DNA of 64,000 bases, from contig SCFE01000003.1 of NCBI GenBank assembly GCA_004352715.1, positions 440,007 to 504,006 on the forward strand, read 5' to 3'. The notes under the pieces are model-generated. The model saw only the letters and a list, made by a program, of their open reading frames with translations, was not told the DNA's origin and did not search any database. Source of the DNA: Hofstenia miamia (lineage: Eukaryota > Xenacoelomorpha > Acoela). The position numbers and the translations under genes were made by a program. Of the stretch, positions 25,091-37,682 are shown one piece after another; position 1 is the first letter of the stretch, and each line of letters starts with the position of its first letter.

Positions 25091-25885
25091 AAACCAATTG
25101 GCTAAGTTCTGAATATTTCAGTCAAAGATTCTAATAATGTATGTGAAAATATCTAAGTGTATTTATTGAATCCATTAAACACATTTGAGAATTCGGAATA
25201 TTCGTAAATATTAGTTTTGAAAGAATCAGGATTAATTTCAATGTCTGGTGTTAGTAATATTTTGATTAGTAATAGAATGTAAAAGAAATATTGTTTTGCA
25301 ATTTAATGGAAATTTCTTTTTGAACATTTTACGTGGATAAACGTTTAGAAAGTGAACTAAGCTAAAGGCGAAATAAAAACTTACATAACAACAAAACTCA
25401 ACTAGATGGCGTAGTATTCAATTCTTAGAATACTTTTATTAAGCAATCCAAAAAATTATTTGAAAATTACACACAATTTTATCAATTTTTTTATATTTAC
25501 TGTTATTATTTATAACAAAGTCATTCTCTCAATTTTATATTTTTCGTGACTATTTTGCTATTAAGAATTTGGCTCAGCGCATTATTGTTCTTATTAATTT
25601 AGGTTGGTATTTTTTGTCAACAATGATATACTTAGAACCGACAAACACTTTCTTAAAACTGACAATGCAAATTTATTTTAAAAAAATTTGTTTAAAATAG
25701 ACGAGAAAGACACATTATTTTAAATAAAAGTAAAAGGGACATAAAAATTAACTTTTATAATTCAAAGTATCTTATTAAATAAAATTTGTATGAGGGCTGG
25801 ATGCTTATTTTTTCAAGTTAAAAATCAATATAATTAATTAACTGTGTATTTATTTTTTTAACCTTAAACTGTTTGAATTTGTTAG
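25091..25885. other. non-coding AT-rich stretch
   Basis: I see no gene or clear element here; the minus-strand frame at 25818-26003 is antisense to the MULE-like gene that follows. Confidence 0.35.
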
Positions 25886-26253
25886 AAATGTCTGAAGAGT
25901 TACATGCAATGAGCGTGCGCACTAAAGACACCGTTTTGAAGACAGGCTGGAGGCGCACAGTGTACCAGTGCGCACATAGAACTAAATTTAAATGCCAAGC
26001 CATGACCTATGTCTATAGAAAAGGGGAGGAGGAAATTGTTAAAGTAGGTTATTGTATAAATCTCACTCTCACAAGCATGAGGAAGAAGCTGTCCGTCGAA
26101 ATGATTACTTAGACATTTTGCGGTCGTCGCAAAATGATTTACCATACATCAGAAGAGGAAAGCTAATTAAAGCTGGGTTTAATGTAGATCGCAAAAAACT
26201 AGGGAACGATCTTTTCAGGTTAGGATTGATAAATATGCTCACTTTAATAACAC
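25886..26253 (+). pseudogene. MULE-like transposase, N-terminal FLYWCH-like zinc finger part (cut by gap)
   Basis: From the ATG at 25886 the frame reads a GWRRTVYQC segment, then FKCQAM and, after a one-base frame change near 26050, SHSHKHEEEAVRRNDYLDIL. The spacing C-x(8)-C...H-x-H, with the basic/aromatic surroundings, is that of a FLYWCH/WRKY-GCM1-type zinc finger, commonly found at the N-terminus of animal MULE-type transposases. The frame change may be a lesion or a short unrecognised intron. The gene continues into an 829-N gap; the core DDE domain would lie there. Its likely C-terminus is at 27189-27591. Confidence 0.5.
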
Positions 26254-27082
26254 NNNNNNNNNNNNNNNNNNNNNNNNNNNNNNNNNNNNNNNNNNNNNNN
26301 NNNNNNNNNNNNNNNNNNNNNNNNNNNNNNNNNNNNNNNNNNNNNNNNNNNNNNNNNNNNNNNNNNNNNNNNNNNNNNNNNNNNNNNNNNNNNNNNNNNN
26401 NNNNNNNNNNNNNNNNNNNNNNNNNNNNNNNNNNNNNNNNNNNNNNNNNNNNNNNNNNNNNNNNNNNNNNNNNNNNNNNNNNNNNNNNNNNNNNNNNNNN
26501 NNNNNNNNNNNNNNNNNNNNNNNNNNNNNNNNNNNNNNNNNNNNNNNNNNNNNNNNNNNNNNNNNNNNNNNNNNNNNNNNNNNNNNNNNNNNNNNNNNNN
26601 NNNNNNNNNNNNNNNNNNNNNNNNNNNNNNNNNNNNNNNNNNNNNNNNNNNNNNNNNNNNNNNNNNNNNNNNNNNNNNNNNNNNNNNNNNNNNNNNNNNN
26701 NNNNNNNNNNNNNNNNNNNNNNNNNNNNNNNNNNNNNNNNNNNNNNNNNNNNNNNNNNNNNNNNNNNNNNNNNNNNNNNNNNNNNNNNNNNNNNNNNNNN
26801 NNNNNNNNNNNNNNNNNNNNNNNNNNNNNNNNNNNNNNNNNNNNNNNNNNNNNNNNNNNNNNNNNNNNNNNNNNNNNNNNNNNNNNNNNNNNNNNNNNNN
26901 NNNNNNNNNNNNNNNNNNNNNNNNNNNNNNNNNNNNNNNNNNNNNNNNNNNNNNNNNNNNNNNNNNNNNNNNNNNNNNNNNNNNNNNNNNNNNNNNNNNN
27001 NNNNNNNNNNNNNNNNNNNNNNNNNNNNNNNNNNNNNNNNNNNNNNNNNNNNNNNNNNNNNNNNNNNNNNNNNNNNNNNNNN
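26254..27082. other. assembly gap (829 N)
   Basis: Run of N with no sequence information; it separates the two parts of the MULE-like gene. Frames reported across it are meaningless. Confidence 0.99.
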
Positions 27083-27188
27083 GGTTTAGAAGGCAAGAAT
27101 TCAGAAATTAAAAGATATATATATATATATGTGTGTAAGGGTATCTAATCTTTCTAGGCCAAATATTATGGTATTTTTTCACATTATT

Positions 27189-27591
27189 TACTATTTTAGG
27201 TCACATTCGAAGAAATACACATGATTTATTGAAACATCTTATTGAATTTTTAAGTAACTCTGAAGATATTGACGGATGTATCGAAAATTCGCCCATTGTC
27301 AGCCGCCATGTGGAAGACGAGGCATTCCGCATTGCAATGGACGCTCTGAATGGCACTGCTAGTAATTTTGATATATTGCGCTTACTTTTCAAAGATTACC
27401 AGTTTATAATCATTTCTGATGTCATGGCCTGCTCATACCAAACGTTCGCGAAGTGCTATTACTGCTCACACATTCTGGCTCTATTGCATATTGCAAAAAT
27501 CCGCATAATCGAAAATTCTCCAATTCTTTTTCCAAAAGTAAGACGCCGAGGTCGCCCAGAAAAGCTTCTTACGAAGATTTTTAAATCTTAA
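27189..27591 (+). pseudogene. MULE-like transposase, C-terminal SWIM zinc finger and AT-hook-like tail
   Basis: An open frame follows a good splice acceptor (ATTTTAG ending at about 27199). It carries MACSYQTFAKCYYCSHILALL, which fits the SWIM pattern C-x-C...C-x-H with the characteristic HILALL ending, although the first cysteine pair is imperfect. Further on RRRGRPEK resembles an AT-hook. SWIM fingers close MULE transposases, so with the FLYWCH-like part at 25886 this is probably one element or a gene derived from one. Stop at 27589-27591. Whether it is functional cannot be judged with the middle missing. Confidence 0.55.
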
Positions 27592-28567
27592 ATAATAAAT
27601 AAAAATTGTATTTGAAAACTGTTCACGTGGTTATAATAGGCCTATTGAGGAAGAATCCACGCAAAAAATTCTAACGCATCTAGGCAGACGCCTCTGTGGA
27701 AGAGCTGTTTGTTATGCAACTGTTTAAAAAAGGCTTCTTAGCAAATACTTAAACCACAGTATGGCCTATGCGATACAAGTTATAATACAAAGAGAAATGG
27801 AAAACCACTTACATTTAGGCAGAAGGATGTGTTTATTTTAGAAGCAGTTATGTAACAATAGCAGAATGTGTGATTCCACTGATTATTAAATAACAGCATA
27901 TACCAACCCATTGATGCTCTTCTAAAAAGAAGTTATTACTTTAACAATATATTATAGCGAAAATGATCCATCACCCTTTCAATTACAATGGCTTAATAAA
28001 ATTCACAAATGCTTGCCGTAACACTATTATCTCGCACACATAATTTAATCAATTCAGAAAAGTATGTAGATATTCAAAATATTGTTGTTACCTCAATAAA
28101 GCCTTCGAAGACACATTGCTTAAGGTTATTAAATACTTATTATCAGATATATTTACTATTTACTTGACGAAGTCCATCTCACATGCTTATTCTGATTGGC
28201 TAATAAATTTATTTTTCCAAGGTGGGTTTCCATAGTTACATATCTTAAGCAATTTGCATTGTTGGTTTTAAGAAAGTGTTTGTTGTTTCTAAGTATATCA
28301 TTGTTGGCAAAAAATACCAACCCTCAAAAACATGCAATTAAAAAAACTTTTATTACTTTTTATCAACATACAAAATCTTGAAAATGACATAGGGAACCTT
28401 GAGATCAACATAGCAAATCTTTATGACAATATGAAAAATTTTTTAGCATGAATGAGGTATACATATCAATTATATCAAAGTGACATCAAAATTTTGTCTT
28501 TAGCAGGTGTTTTTCAAGTTGTAATATAGACTAAATTTTAAAATATTATACTTGATTTATTAGAAAT

Positions 28568-28605
<38 letters not shown>
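27592..28605. other. non-coding stretch ending in a TA microsatellite
   Basis: No supportable gene. A (TA)n tract of about 34 bp occupies 28572-28605 and runs straight into the Tc1-like terminus at 28606. Confidence 0.4.
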
Positions 28606-28608
<3 letters not shown>

Positions 28609-29205
28609 GTAGAGCAGAAAGTTTAGCATCAAAAGAGAAAATATCACATTTTTGTATTATTAATCTAATAGCTCTAGATAATCATGCAATGTTTAAATGA
28701 TAATGGACATGTGAGCTGTAGACAGTGAGTAACTATGTATATTTCATGTATGTGAGAGTGAATTTTCATATGTGTGCATACATATGTAAAATATTACATT
28801 CCATCATATGGAATGTTATCAAAGTATTTTACATTTAGTACATGTGTTGTCAATGACAAATTAGTTATTTTCAGTGGCATTATATTCTTACACAGTAAGG
28901 CATCAAATTTACTACAAATTATACATGTATTAAATATATTTTTGTATTATGGGCATATCAAAGCAACTGTCTTCAGATGATCCTCCTCAGATCATAACAC
29001 TGCTCAACAACTTGACAAAACACACTGGGAATATGCAGAAGACATGAATATCAGCCAAACTGGAGTGATATGCATAATTAATTTACAAAAATCAACTGAC
29101 AGCACTCAAGCAAGAGCTCACTCTGGATGTCCAATTGTAGAATCACTCAGGGCCTTATTTTTATTATTTTCAGCACTCTGGAATAGTGTTATGTCTTTTT
29201 GACAT
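28606..29205 (+). mobile_element. Tc1-like element, 5' part (cut by gap)
   Basis: A Tc1-style left end (CAGGTAGAGCAGAAAGTTTAG) begins directly after TA. At 29020-29150 a plus frame reads WEYAEDMNISQTGVICIINLQ and then ARAHSGCPIV, matching the N-terminal helix-turn-helix and SGRP-type linker of Tc1 transposases. The reading frame is not open throughout and the element disappears into the N gap. Confidence 0.6.
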
Positions 29206-30205
29206 NNNNNNNNNNNNNNNNNNNNNNNNNNNNNNNNNNNNNNNNNNNNNNNNNNNNNNNNNNNNNNNNNNNNNNNNNNNNNNNNNNNNNNNNNNNNNNN
29301 NNNNNNNNNNNNNNNNNNNNNNNNNNNNNNNNNNNNNNNNNNNNNNNNNNNNNNNNNNNNNNNNNNNNNNNNNNNNNNNNNNNNNNNNNNNNNNNNNNNN
29401 NNNNNNNNNNNNNNNNNNNNNNNNNNNNNNNNNNNNNNNNNNNNNNNNNNNNNNNNNNNNNNNNNNNNNNNNNNNNNNNNNNNNNNNNNNNNNNNNNNNN
29501 NNNNNNNNNNNNNNNNNNNNNNNNNNNNNNNNNNNNNNNNNNNNNNNNNNNNNNNNNNNNNNNNNNNNNNNNNNNNNNNNNNNNNNNNNNNNNNNNNNNN
29601 NNNNNNNNNNNNNNNNNNNNNNNNNNNNNNNNNNNNNNNNNNNNNNNNNNNNNNNNNNNNNNNNNNNNNNNNNNNNNNNNNNNNNNNNNNNNNNNNNNNN
29701 NNNNNNNNNNNNNNNNNNNNNNNNNNNNNNNNNNNNNNNNNNNNNNNNNNNNNNNNNNNNNNNNNNNNNNNNNNNNNNNNNNNNNNNNNNNNNNNNNNNN
29801 NNNNNNNNNNNNNNNNNNNNNNNNNNNNNNNNNNNNNNNNNNNNNNNNNNNNNNNNNNNNNNNNNNNNNNNNNNNNNNNNNNNNNNNNNNNNNNNNNNNN
29901 NNNNNNNNNNNNNNNNNNNNNNNNNNNNNNNNNNNNNNNNNNNNNNNNNNNNNNNNNNNNNNNNNNNNNNNNNNNNNNNNNNNNNNNNNNNNNNNNNNNN
30001 NNNNNNNNNNNNNNNNNNNNNNNNNNNNNNNNNNNNNNNNNNNNNNNNNNNNNNNNNNNNNNNNNNNNNNNNNNNNNNNNNNNNNNNNNNNNNNNNNNNN
30101 NNNNNNNNNNNNNNNNNNNNNNNNNNNNNNNNNNNNNNNNNNNNNNNNNNNNNNNNNNNNNNNNNNNNNNNNNNNNNNNNNNNNNNNNNNNNNNNNNNNN
30201 NNNNN
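29206..30205. other. assembly gap (1000 N)
   Basis: Exactly 1000 N, the usual placeholder for a gap of unknown size. Confidence 0.99.
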
Positions 30206-30259
30206 CATGGCTGTCGTGTTTAATGACGGAAACATATCGAATGAAATATTAGTTTTAGG

Positions 30260-31112
30260 CAGGGCCTTTCAATAATATATTGCTAATACAATATATTGCA
30301 ATAAATAGTTTGCAATATATTTATTGCAGCCGAATTTCATTGCAATATTATTGCAATATATTGCAATACATTGCAATATTATTGGAGTTGTTTTTGAAAA
30401 AAATTTCCTGGGATCTCTCAGGAATGTAGGATAGCCGATTCATACATCAATACAAAATTTATTTTGCCTACATCTGATGTTGTAGAAAGATTGTTTAGCA
30501 TAGCGGGTTTGGCTTTTTCAGATGTTCGTCAGAGTCTGCTACAGTACTAATGAATTTAGAATTCCAAATATTTCTACATTGCAAAAGAAATTTCTGGGAT
30601 ATGAATACCCTAAAGGAAATTCTACGTGCTGACAACCGGCTTGAATAGATTTTTGAATTGTACCGGTACCAAGTTTCATATTGGGCCTTTTTAGTTCAAT
30701 TAAATTTTGTTGCTTTGTTGATAAATTATTAACTGCGAAATATGTACTCTGTATAATAAAAGAGTCGATTATTGATTTTATATTGCACTCCGAGCAAAAA
30801 ATATATATTATGACACTTTGTAATTATATTGAAAAAATTTCTAAACTTTCAAATATGTATTCCAAACATTTGGCTGGACTCATGTTTATGTATTCAGATA
30901 AATGTACAATGAATTTGACTAACTGACACGAAGCTATCATAGGATTAGCAAAGTCCTGAAACAAATTTTGATTTTCTATATTTAAGAACAAAATATTGCA
31001 ATATATTGAAATATATTGTAATATTATATTGCTAGCCAACTTATAGTGCAATATATTTATTTTGCATTTTTTGTATTGCAATAATATTGCAATACATTAT
31101 TGCAAGGCCCTG
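30260..31112 (+). mobile_element. 853-bp internally deleted hAT element with perfect 8-bp target duplication
   Basis: Termini CAGGGCCTTTCAATAAT and, inverted, CAGGGCCTTGCAATAAT; the octamer GTTTTAGG is present on both sides (30252-30259 and 31113-31120). Subterminal regions are packed with ATTGCAATATATTGCAAT-type repeats on both sides. Inside (about 30443-30650) a plus frame preserves a hATC domain, LPTSDVVERLFSIAGLAFSD, followed after a frame break by MNLEFQIFLHC, so it derives from an autonomous hAT that lost most of its gene. The intact duplication implies a fairly recent insertion. Confidence 0.88.
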
Positions 31113-31512
31113 GTTTTAGGAATATTCAAGTTTTTACCAGTACATATTTTGTATGCGGCGCCAAATGCAAAATGGATTGCGCGAGGCCCAGTTCTACCAA
31201 GCATAATGATATTAAGTGAAAATTAAAAAAAGTCTAGGGAATGTCTTATCGTGATATTCTGCAATAGTAATATTAAGTATAAATATATGTCTTTCAAAAT
31301 CACCATCTGATAGTAATTGTGTCACAAGGACTTAATAAATAATTTTTCAGCATTTATAATAGAGAATAAATTTATCTTTGCATTTTATTAATTAAAATCA
31401 CAATCAAAGCAACTTTACCTTGCGGGCCTTACGTGTAGCAAAGTCATATAGACTATTGTTAAAATTCAGTTTTCTACACAGATCATGCTCAATGGTTAGA
31501 ATTGCAAGTCCT

Positions 31513-32454
31513 TCAATCTATTCTCGGGAATGTTGACCTCAGGTAATCCTTCATTAGCTTGAGGCGCGAAAATTTTCTTTCCCCAAATGCCACAGTTACG
31601 GGTATTTTTGAAAATATACTGAGTACAACAAAGTAGTTTGGAAAAGCAGTGAATCTTTCATTATCGGACAGATAAGCCAAAATTTCTAGCGGGGCTTTGG
31701 TGGTATTTGGTAGAATATTCCCTAAAGATTTCATTTCATCAAGCTAATTCTTGCCCACAAATATCGGCCGACTGGCCTCTTGATAACATGAATGTTCTGT
31801 AAACTTTCTTATGTCATCACTCTAAAGGCTCTTGAAACTGCCAAGAAACCCGAGTTTGTTGGTTGATTTACGCGGTTCAAATCTCGTCTGCAGAGAATGA
31901 ATTGCAGTGCCCACATTTCTGTTAAAGCAATTTATTCTGTAGTCATGCTCAGCATCAAGTATGAAATTTTCCTCAGATTTATCATTCTGCCTTCTCATTT
32001 GACGTTTGGCTGGAAAGATTGCAACAACTTCCATGTCTTTAGCCAATTCATTTGCTGTACAAGAATCGGAATAAACCCATCAACTCTTAGTTTTTTTTAG
32101 TTAAGTCATCAAGTTGTTGCATGGATCCATTGCAGGGCTGAAATCTACTGTTTTGCATTGCAGCTATTTACTCACAAAATTGACTTGGTAGAGCACGTCA
32201 TACAATAGCACAAATGACACTAAGAATTTGTACTGCTTCAATGTCTCTGCCTGACTTTTAGTAATTGCATCATTAGCCTCTTCAGCTAATTCATTGAGTG
32301 TATCACAAATTTCAGGCAATTGATAACGAAGTGCTTTGACACTATCTATTCTACATTCCCCCCTTGTTTCATACAGATGTTCTACAGATAAATTGGAAAC
32401 ATGCTTTCTGAATAATGACCATCTCTTTGTAGATGCTGCAAAGATAGAGTACAC
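31513..32454 (-). pseudogene. hAT transposase (ZMYM/TTF-type) fossil
   Basis: Three minus-strand fragments in order. 32454-32164: STKRWSLFRKHVSNLSVEHL, ETRGECRIDSVKALRYQ (the TRWECR-type segment). 32046-31822: a divergent middle with VVAIFPAKRQMRRQ. 31734-31513: FSKIPVTVAFGERKFSRLKL, which is the hATC domain. Stops and frame breaks separate them. The element's right end is probably GGCCGGCCCTG at 32772-32782, a common hAT terminus; its other end lies beyond the younger hAT at 30260-31112, perhaps in the gap. Position 31150-31190 has a related GC-rich motif. Confidence 0.75.
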
Positions 32455-32829
32455 GCGTTGTTAATTACATATTAAATTTGATGCGGAAGTTATTAAGATA
32501 GGGCATTCACCATTTATGTATCTTTTAACTAAACAACTCAGGGGAGAGAGAGAAAGGAAACTCAGGAAGGAACTCCCCCCAAAGTCGCCTGGATAAATCA
32601 CTGCACTTGCTACAACGACGTAATAGATCAAAGAACACTGTAAAAACATTAAAACTAAAACAACATGCTGAATTATAAATAATTATAACGTATACAGATT
32701 TAATTTAACAATTTACCCCTAGTCTATAAAAGTGCGGCCCACCTGCGGTCGCATAGGTTGCAGGTTTCTAAGGCCGGCCCTGTTTGAATACCCATCTAAT
32801 TTGGGAATCGATTTTGTTAGAAAAGGAGC

Positions 32830-33250
32830 TGTCAATTCCTATAATCAAGACAACAATATGACAAATAACCAATGCATTTATCAGCTTTTAATATTTTAGA
32901 GACAACAACCTTATTTAAAATTGAAATAATCTTGATGCCAATTGCCAGTAGTCTGAGCATTGATTGCATATGGTAACTAAATTTATGGGTATTGTCTATT
33001 ACTATGCCCAAATATTTAAATATTTCCACAGGTTCAACAGTTTTGCCAGAAATATTAAACATTCTACTGATTGTATGGTTTGAGTTAGGCTGAGGAGACA
33101 TAATACATAATTCTGCTTTGTGGGCCAATATATTTTGAAGTAGTTATGTAATTCTGAAATTTGTTTTCTAAGTTTGTGATTGACGATTCAAGTAAAATCC
33201 CACATGTAAAAATGCAAGTGTCACCAATATATTGATTGAACTCATTGCAG
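32830..33250 (-). pseudogene. non-LTR reverse transcriptase fossil (palm end and thumb)
   Basis: On the minus strand a decayed catalytic box QYIGDTCIF (from YADDT) at about 33205-33235 is followed by a frame (33128-32832) with EIFKYLGIVIDNTHKFSYH, the YLG-type thumb motif, and a helical tail. The catalytic aspartates are damaged, so it is inactive. Confidence 0.68.
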
Positions 33251-34223
33251 TCTTAGCATATGGCAAGTGTGTTTAGTAATTGTTTTCGTAAATATCAAAT
33301 TTTATATGTGTATTTGTTCTTTGATTTGTAGTTTTTTGACGCCATTCATAGTTGTAAACAGCATTTATGTTGTAAAAAGCAACTCTAAATATTGATATTT
33401 CTATAACTGGAAATTTCTCTTCAGTATCATTGCTCTCTCAAATATGTATAGTATTCAAATTATATGTATATATATATATATATCATACAATTCTATATTA
33501 TCTCAATTTCTTCCAGTAAAATATATATGTAGCCATTTCACTTCATATAAATCTATATCGACCTATTTCTCATTGGTAATTGTAAAAAATCGTCTGTATG
33601 CCTATCATCGATTTATAAGATGAACAGGTCTATATTCAAAGACAATTAAACTACCACTAAAAGGTTACTTGAAAGAAATGAATTAAAAATGAATGGAAAT
33701 AAATTTTGAATACAATGGGCAATGTTGAGAATAACGTACTCTTAAGAAATCTATAAAAATATCTTCAAAAAAATTATGTTTGAAAAATTCAAACACCCAA
33801 AATTGTGAGTAATTATTTTTATTTCTTTACTAATCGTTCATTCTACATTTGATTCATCATACTTTTCTTAGTGTAGTTTGACATACAATTCATGGTGCCA
33901 AAGAGGAATACATGTTTTTAGGACAGAACTATTATATTTAAGAAGCAACATAAATTTTTTAGTAAACATTGCAACTCAAAGCTTAAAATGAAAGAGCTAC
34001 TCAACATGGGTTTTTAGCCCAATTCTTGTAAAAGGTTCTAAGCTACTTTTATGAATGAAATAATATTATTGCACAAAATTCAATACAACACATTTGATTA
34101 GTGAAGTGCATCACCTGTTTGGTGACTCAGGAAAATTATAATTAAACGTTGTGTGAAAAATGTGGTAGACAATAAAAATTCAAAAGAACCTTAGAAAACA
34201 GTGACAATTTAAAATTAGGAAAA
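33251..34223. other. non-coding stretch with a TA microsatellite
   Basis: No supportable gene. (TA)n at 33467-33482. Confidence 0.4.
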
Positions 34224-34262
34224 ATGGCGAATCTTAACCCGAGATTGCTAATTTTGGTTCAG
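34224..34262 (+). CDS. possible 39-nt first coding exon (MANLNPRLLILVQ)
   Basis: ATG at 34224 opens 13 codons that end exactly at CAG followed by a consensus donor GTACGT (34263). The surrounding sequence is less AT-rich than average, as around some promoters. No downstream exon could be linked. ELP1, on the same strand 12.6 kb downstream, lacks its N-terminus here, and ELP1 proteins start M-x-N-L, so this could be its first exon; that is speculation. It may equally be chance. Confidence 0.15.
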
Positions 34263-37200
34263 GTACGTGTGTAACAGACAATCACGTGTTGCGCGACGGG
34301 TTTTTCTTGAATGTCACCTGTAACGTTTCATTGACGGGATTATTGTCTTCCACCAAAGTGAAAGACTGCTGTAGGCTGTCATGGTATGCACAAAATCGGT
34401 AGAAACTTAAAGATCAGCCAAAAGTATGTAAAGCAGTGTTTAAAGCATGAAGGTAATATTCCGTGTTTATCGATTTGCATCATGCTTCAATACGTAGTTA
34501 TACTCTATAATCAATCAATTAACCGAATTCATTTAGATCGACAGAAGCTGATCACAGGGCCACAACCCGACGCCGAACCAAGCCATTGACACTCAATTGA
34601 GATCACTAGTTACAGTTGATTGGTTTGTGACTCAGACAATTATCAGTGCTCGATGTATAACGCGTGATTCCGTTGTGTTGCTCACCCTAATTAATTTTTT
34701 GCATTGATCACTCTTGTTATTAATTGACATAGCAATAAAAGAAATTTCGCAACCTGAATGCAATTGCTTGTTATTATTTTTACATTTAAATAACTCTACA
34801 AATAAATATAGATAATATAGATAACCTAAGTACATGTGAATGATCAATGCGGCCAGGAAGAATTGCAGTTGACATGGTCGGTCATTCACACTAACTAATC
34901 TAAGAATCAACTTAACCGTAAAAGTTTGGATCTAAAACTGTGGGTTAACCTATGGGTGACTATTCTCTAGTCATTTGAGAATATCTATTATTTGAATGAA
35001 TGTATCGATTGGAAAGCTAAACAAAAACCCTTATTCTCATACACATAACCTAAGAACACACGTTTGTAGTAATCAGGCTACCGGATGCTCCACGAAGGGA
35101 TGAATTGCGGCCGTGCAGCTTTTCCAGAATTCCTTTACCTGAATTTGGGAAACACCTGAAAACTACTCATGTGCTCGAACACTTAGATTTCCATTTGCAT
35201 AATGTATCAAACCTGACGAAGTAAAAAATAAATCCAAAGTAAATTTATTCATCAACTAATACTTGTGAACGTTTTTATAATCAAAATATGTAAACAGTTA
35301 AACAACTAACATCTACCTGTTTTTGTAAATTTCAAATTTGTTTACGTTCCTCATCTGCAAATTATTACACAACATCAGCACTACTTAATTAGCCTAGCGT
35401 CTTGGTCTTTGACAATTTGTCAAACGCTTTTGGTGACAATGATATTAACGTAATTGTATAAATTCATTTGTACACATTATTAATCACTAAATGAATATTA
35501 TCAAAACTTATAATAAATCACTCTTAGTTATTTTGTTCTCTTCCTGATTTTTGTTTATTGTCTTTTTGATTATTAAGCATAGGGGTGGAATTTAAAAAAA
35601 ATCATTCATTTGAACAAAATCAATCCGGTTTTTATAAATGTCTCGTTGAAACAAATTTCCATCGAATTATTCCTTTCTTTCTGTATTATCAGAGAGTAAT
35701 CATAAGACACGTCATCATTAAGCATCCATATTTACACAACGTAGCAGCACATATAACTGTAAAATACAACTGCTAGTTTTAAACAACCCTGCAAATACAT
35801 TAATTCTTATTAGAACTCATATGCTACTTTATATAGAGCCTCATATATGCAGATGATTAAAGAGTTTGTTAAAATAAAAGAATTTTCAAAACATTGAATA
35901 AAATAGCCTACTTTGGTGATTCTGAATAACTACAAAATGCTTATTAATTTTTCTAAGCTATAGTAATATTTTTCATGTTCTTTGCAAATGAATTTAAATA
36001 TTTTAAAAATCTATTCAGGCAGAAACCGTATTTGTATCCAATTAAACACTGATTCAATTCAAGCCCACATTGCTCTGAACGTGAAAATCGTAAATAAAAA
36101 TGTAAGACTGGTTTTTTGATAGCCCTTTAGACAGCTTGATAAGTTAACAATTCAAATGATTAATGAGGCTTTGAAATGTGCCCAGATTTCAGAAAATCCC
36201 ATTGAAAAACAATCAATTATAGAACAATGTAGTTTATAAACATTTCTAGAATATCTTCTATACATGACTTATGCAGTCTTTAACCAATGAGAAATTCTCC
36301 TGTAAAGCTTTGATGCAAGAGACCACAACTCTTGTATCCAAGTCGTCAATGTTTTATACATGCGCAAAAAAATTGTTCACTGCATCACAAACTACACTTC
36401 ATACAATTTTCAAATAGCAATGAAATATAGAGAGAATAAATAATAATGTTTCAAAAATATAGAACATGCATTAATGAACAAATATGAAGACATCTGGAAA
36501 TTAACAAGGTTAAACTGACCTCTTATAAAATTAATTAACTTGCTACATATGATAGATAAGAGTTGTAAAATGCAAAAAGTAAGCCTCTCTATAAAAAATT
36601 GTGAAATAATTGGCACAAACTCTCCAGGAACAGCTGGTCCCATCACATGGAAAAAGACATTAAGTTTAAGTTCGCATATGAATAGCTTAGTTCTAATTTG
36701 TAGACATACATATGGCTCTTTGCATAAACATTGTAACAGCGTTTTATATAATCACTGTTCAACTATATAGCTGTGAAATTTTACTAAAACCGCAATTTAA
36801 AAGTGCTTAGATATGCTTTAATTGGAAGATAATGGGGCATAAACACGGAAAATCTCGAAGGAAATTACAAACCTAGAAATATCTTAGCGTAAGCACGTGT
36901 ATATTAGTAAAATCTCTTGTGGCGGATTATTTGCAACAAAAACTTAAAGTTGAAAATGTCTAGATGATAAATATAGCAAATAGATGTCAAGGTAAAATTG
37001 CTCACAAAAGTGATCCACGTTCTGTTATAACTAGGTCTGTTCACAAATGATAGAAAATAACCATTCTTCACAGAAAACTTATTCCTTGTATCTGACAGTA
37101 GCTAGACAAAACTTGGATTTATACTTGAGCCGCAACTAGATTTTAGCAATGACCGAATGTATGAACTTATAAATGAAAAATGTGAAAAGTCTTAGTGATT

Positions 37201-37682
37201 CCCATTACTAATGAATTTACAATTAATTAGCAGCAGGTCCTCTAATTTCGTAGTTTCCCTTGTCTAATTACGTATTTAGCGCATTTTAATAAATCATTCA
37301 TCTTAAATGCACTATAATCTATCATGTGAGACTGATTATAGAATTTTCGCTTTTAAATTGACAGACTGTTTGCTTTGTTAAATTCTTTAATATCTGATGT
37401 TGCAATATATTCCTATGGACATTACCTTAAAATATCTATTCTCGACACATTAATTTGTATATTTCATAACATGCGTCTAAAAAACATAACAAAAACAACT
37501 TTAATACGTATTTAGAATACATTTCAAAATTAACAAACTTCTATTCAGATATTAATACAACAAATTATGTAAAATTTATAGTCAATAGAATACTCTACAT
37601 AATTACAGGAATATACACATAAATACTAATAAACAACAAAAATTAGAAAGCAAAATTGAAATCATGCTCCAATGTCGAAATT
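34263..37682. other. non-coding stretch
   Basis: Short frames here (34386-34589, 34632-34910, 35585-35776, 36410-36770) carry no recognisable motifs and overlap on opposite strands. No element ends found. The last few hundred bases would be the 3' flank of the minus-strand LCOR/E93-like gene. Confidence 0.35.

Noticed and set aside
26052-27096. Long frames of 285-387 codons at 26.0-27.1, 29.2-30.3, 59.7-60.8 and 62.1-63.2 kb
   Set aside because: They consist almost entirely of N; no sequence supports them.
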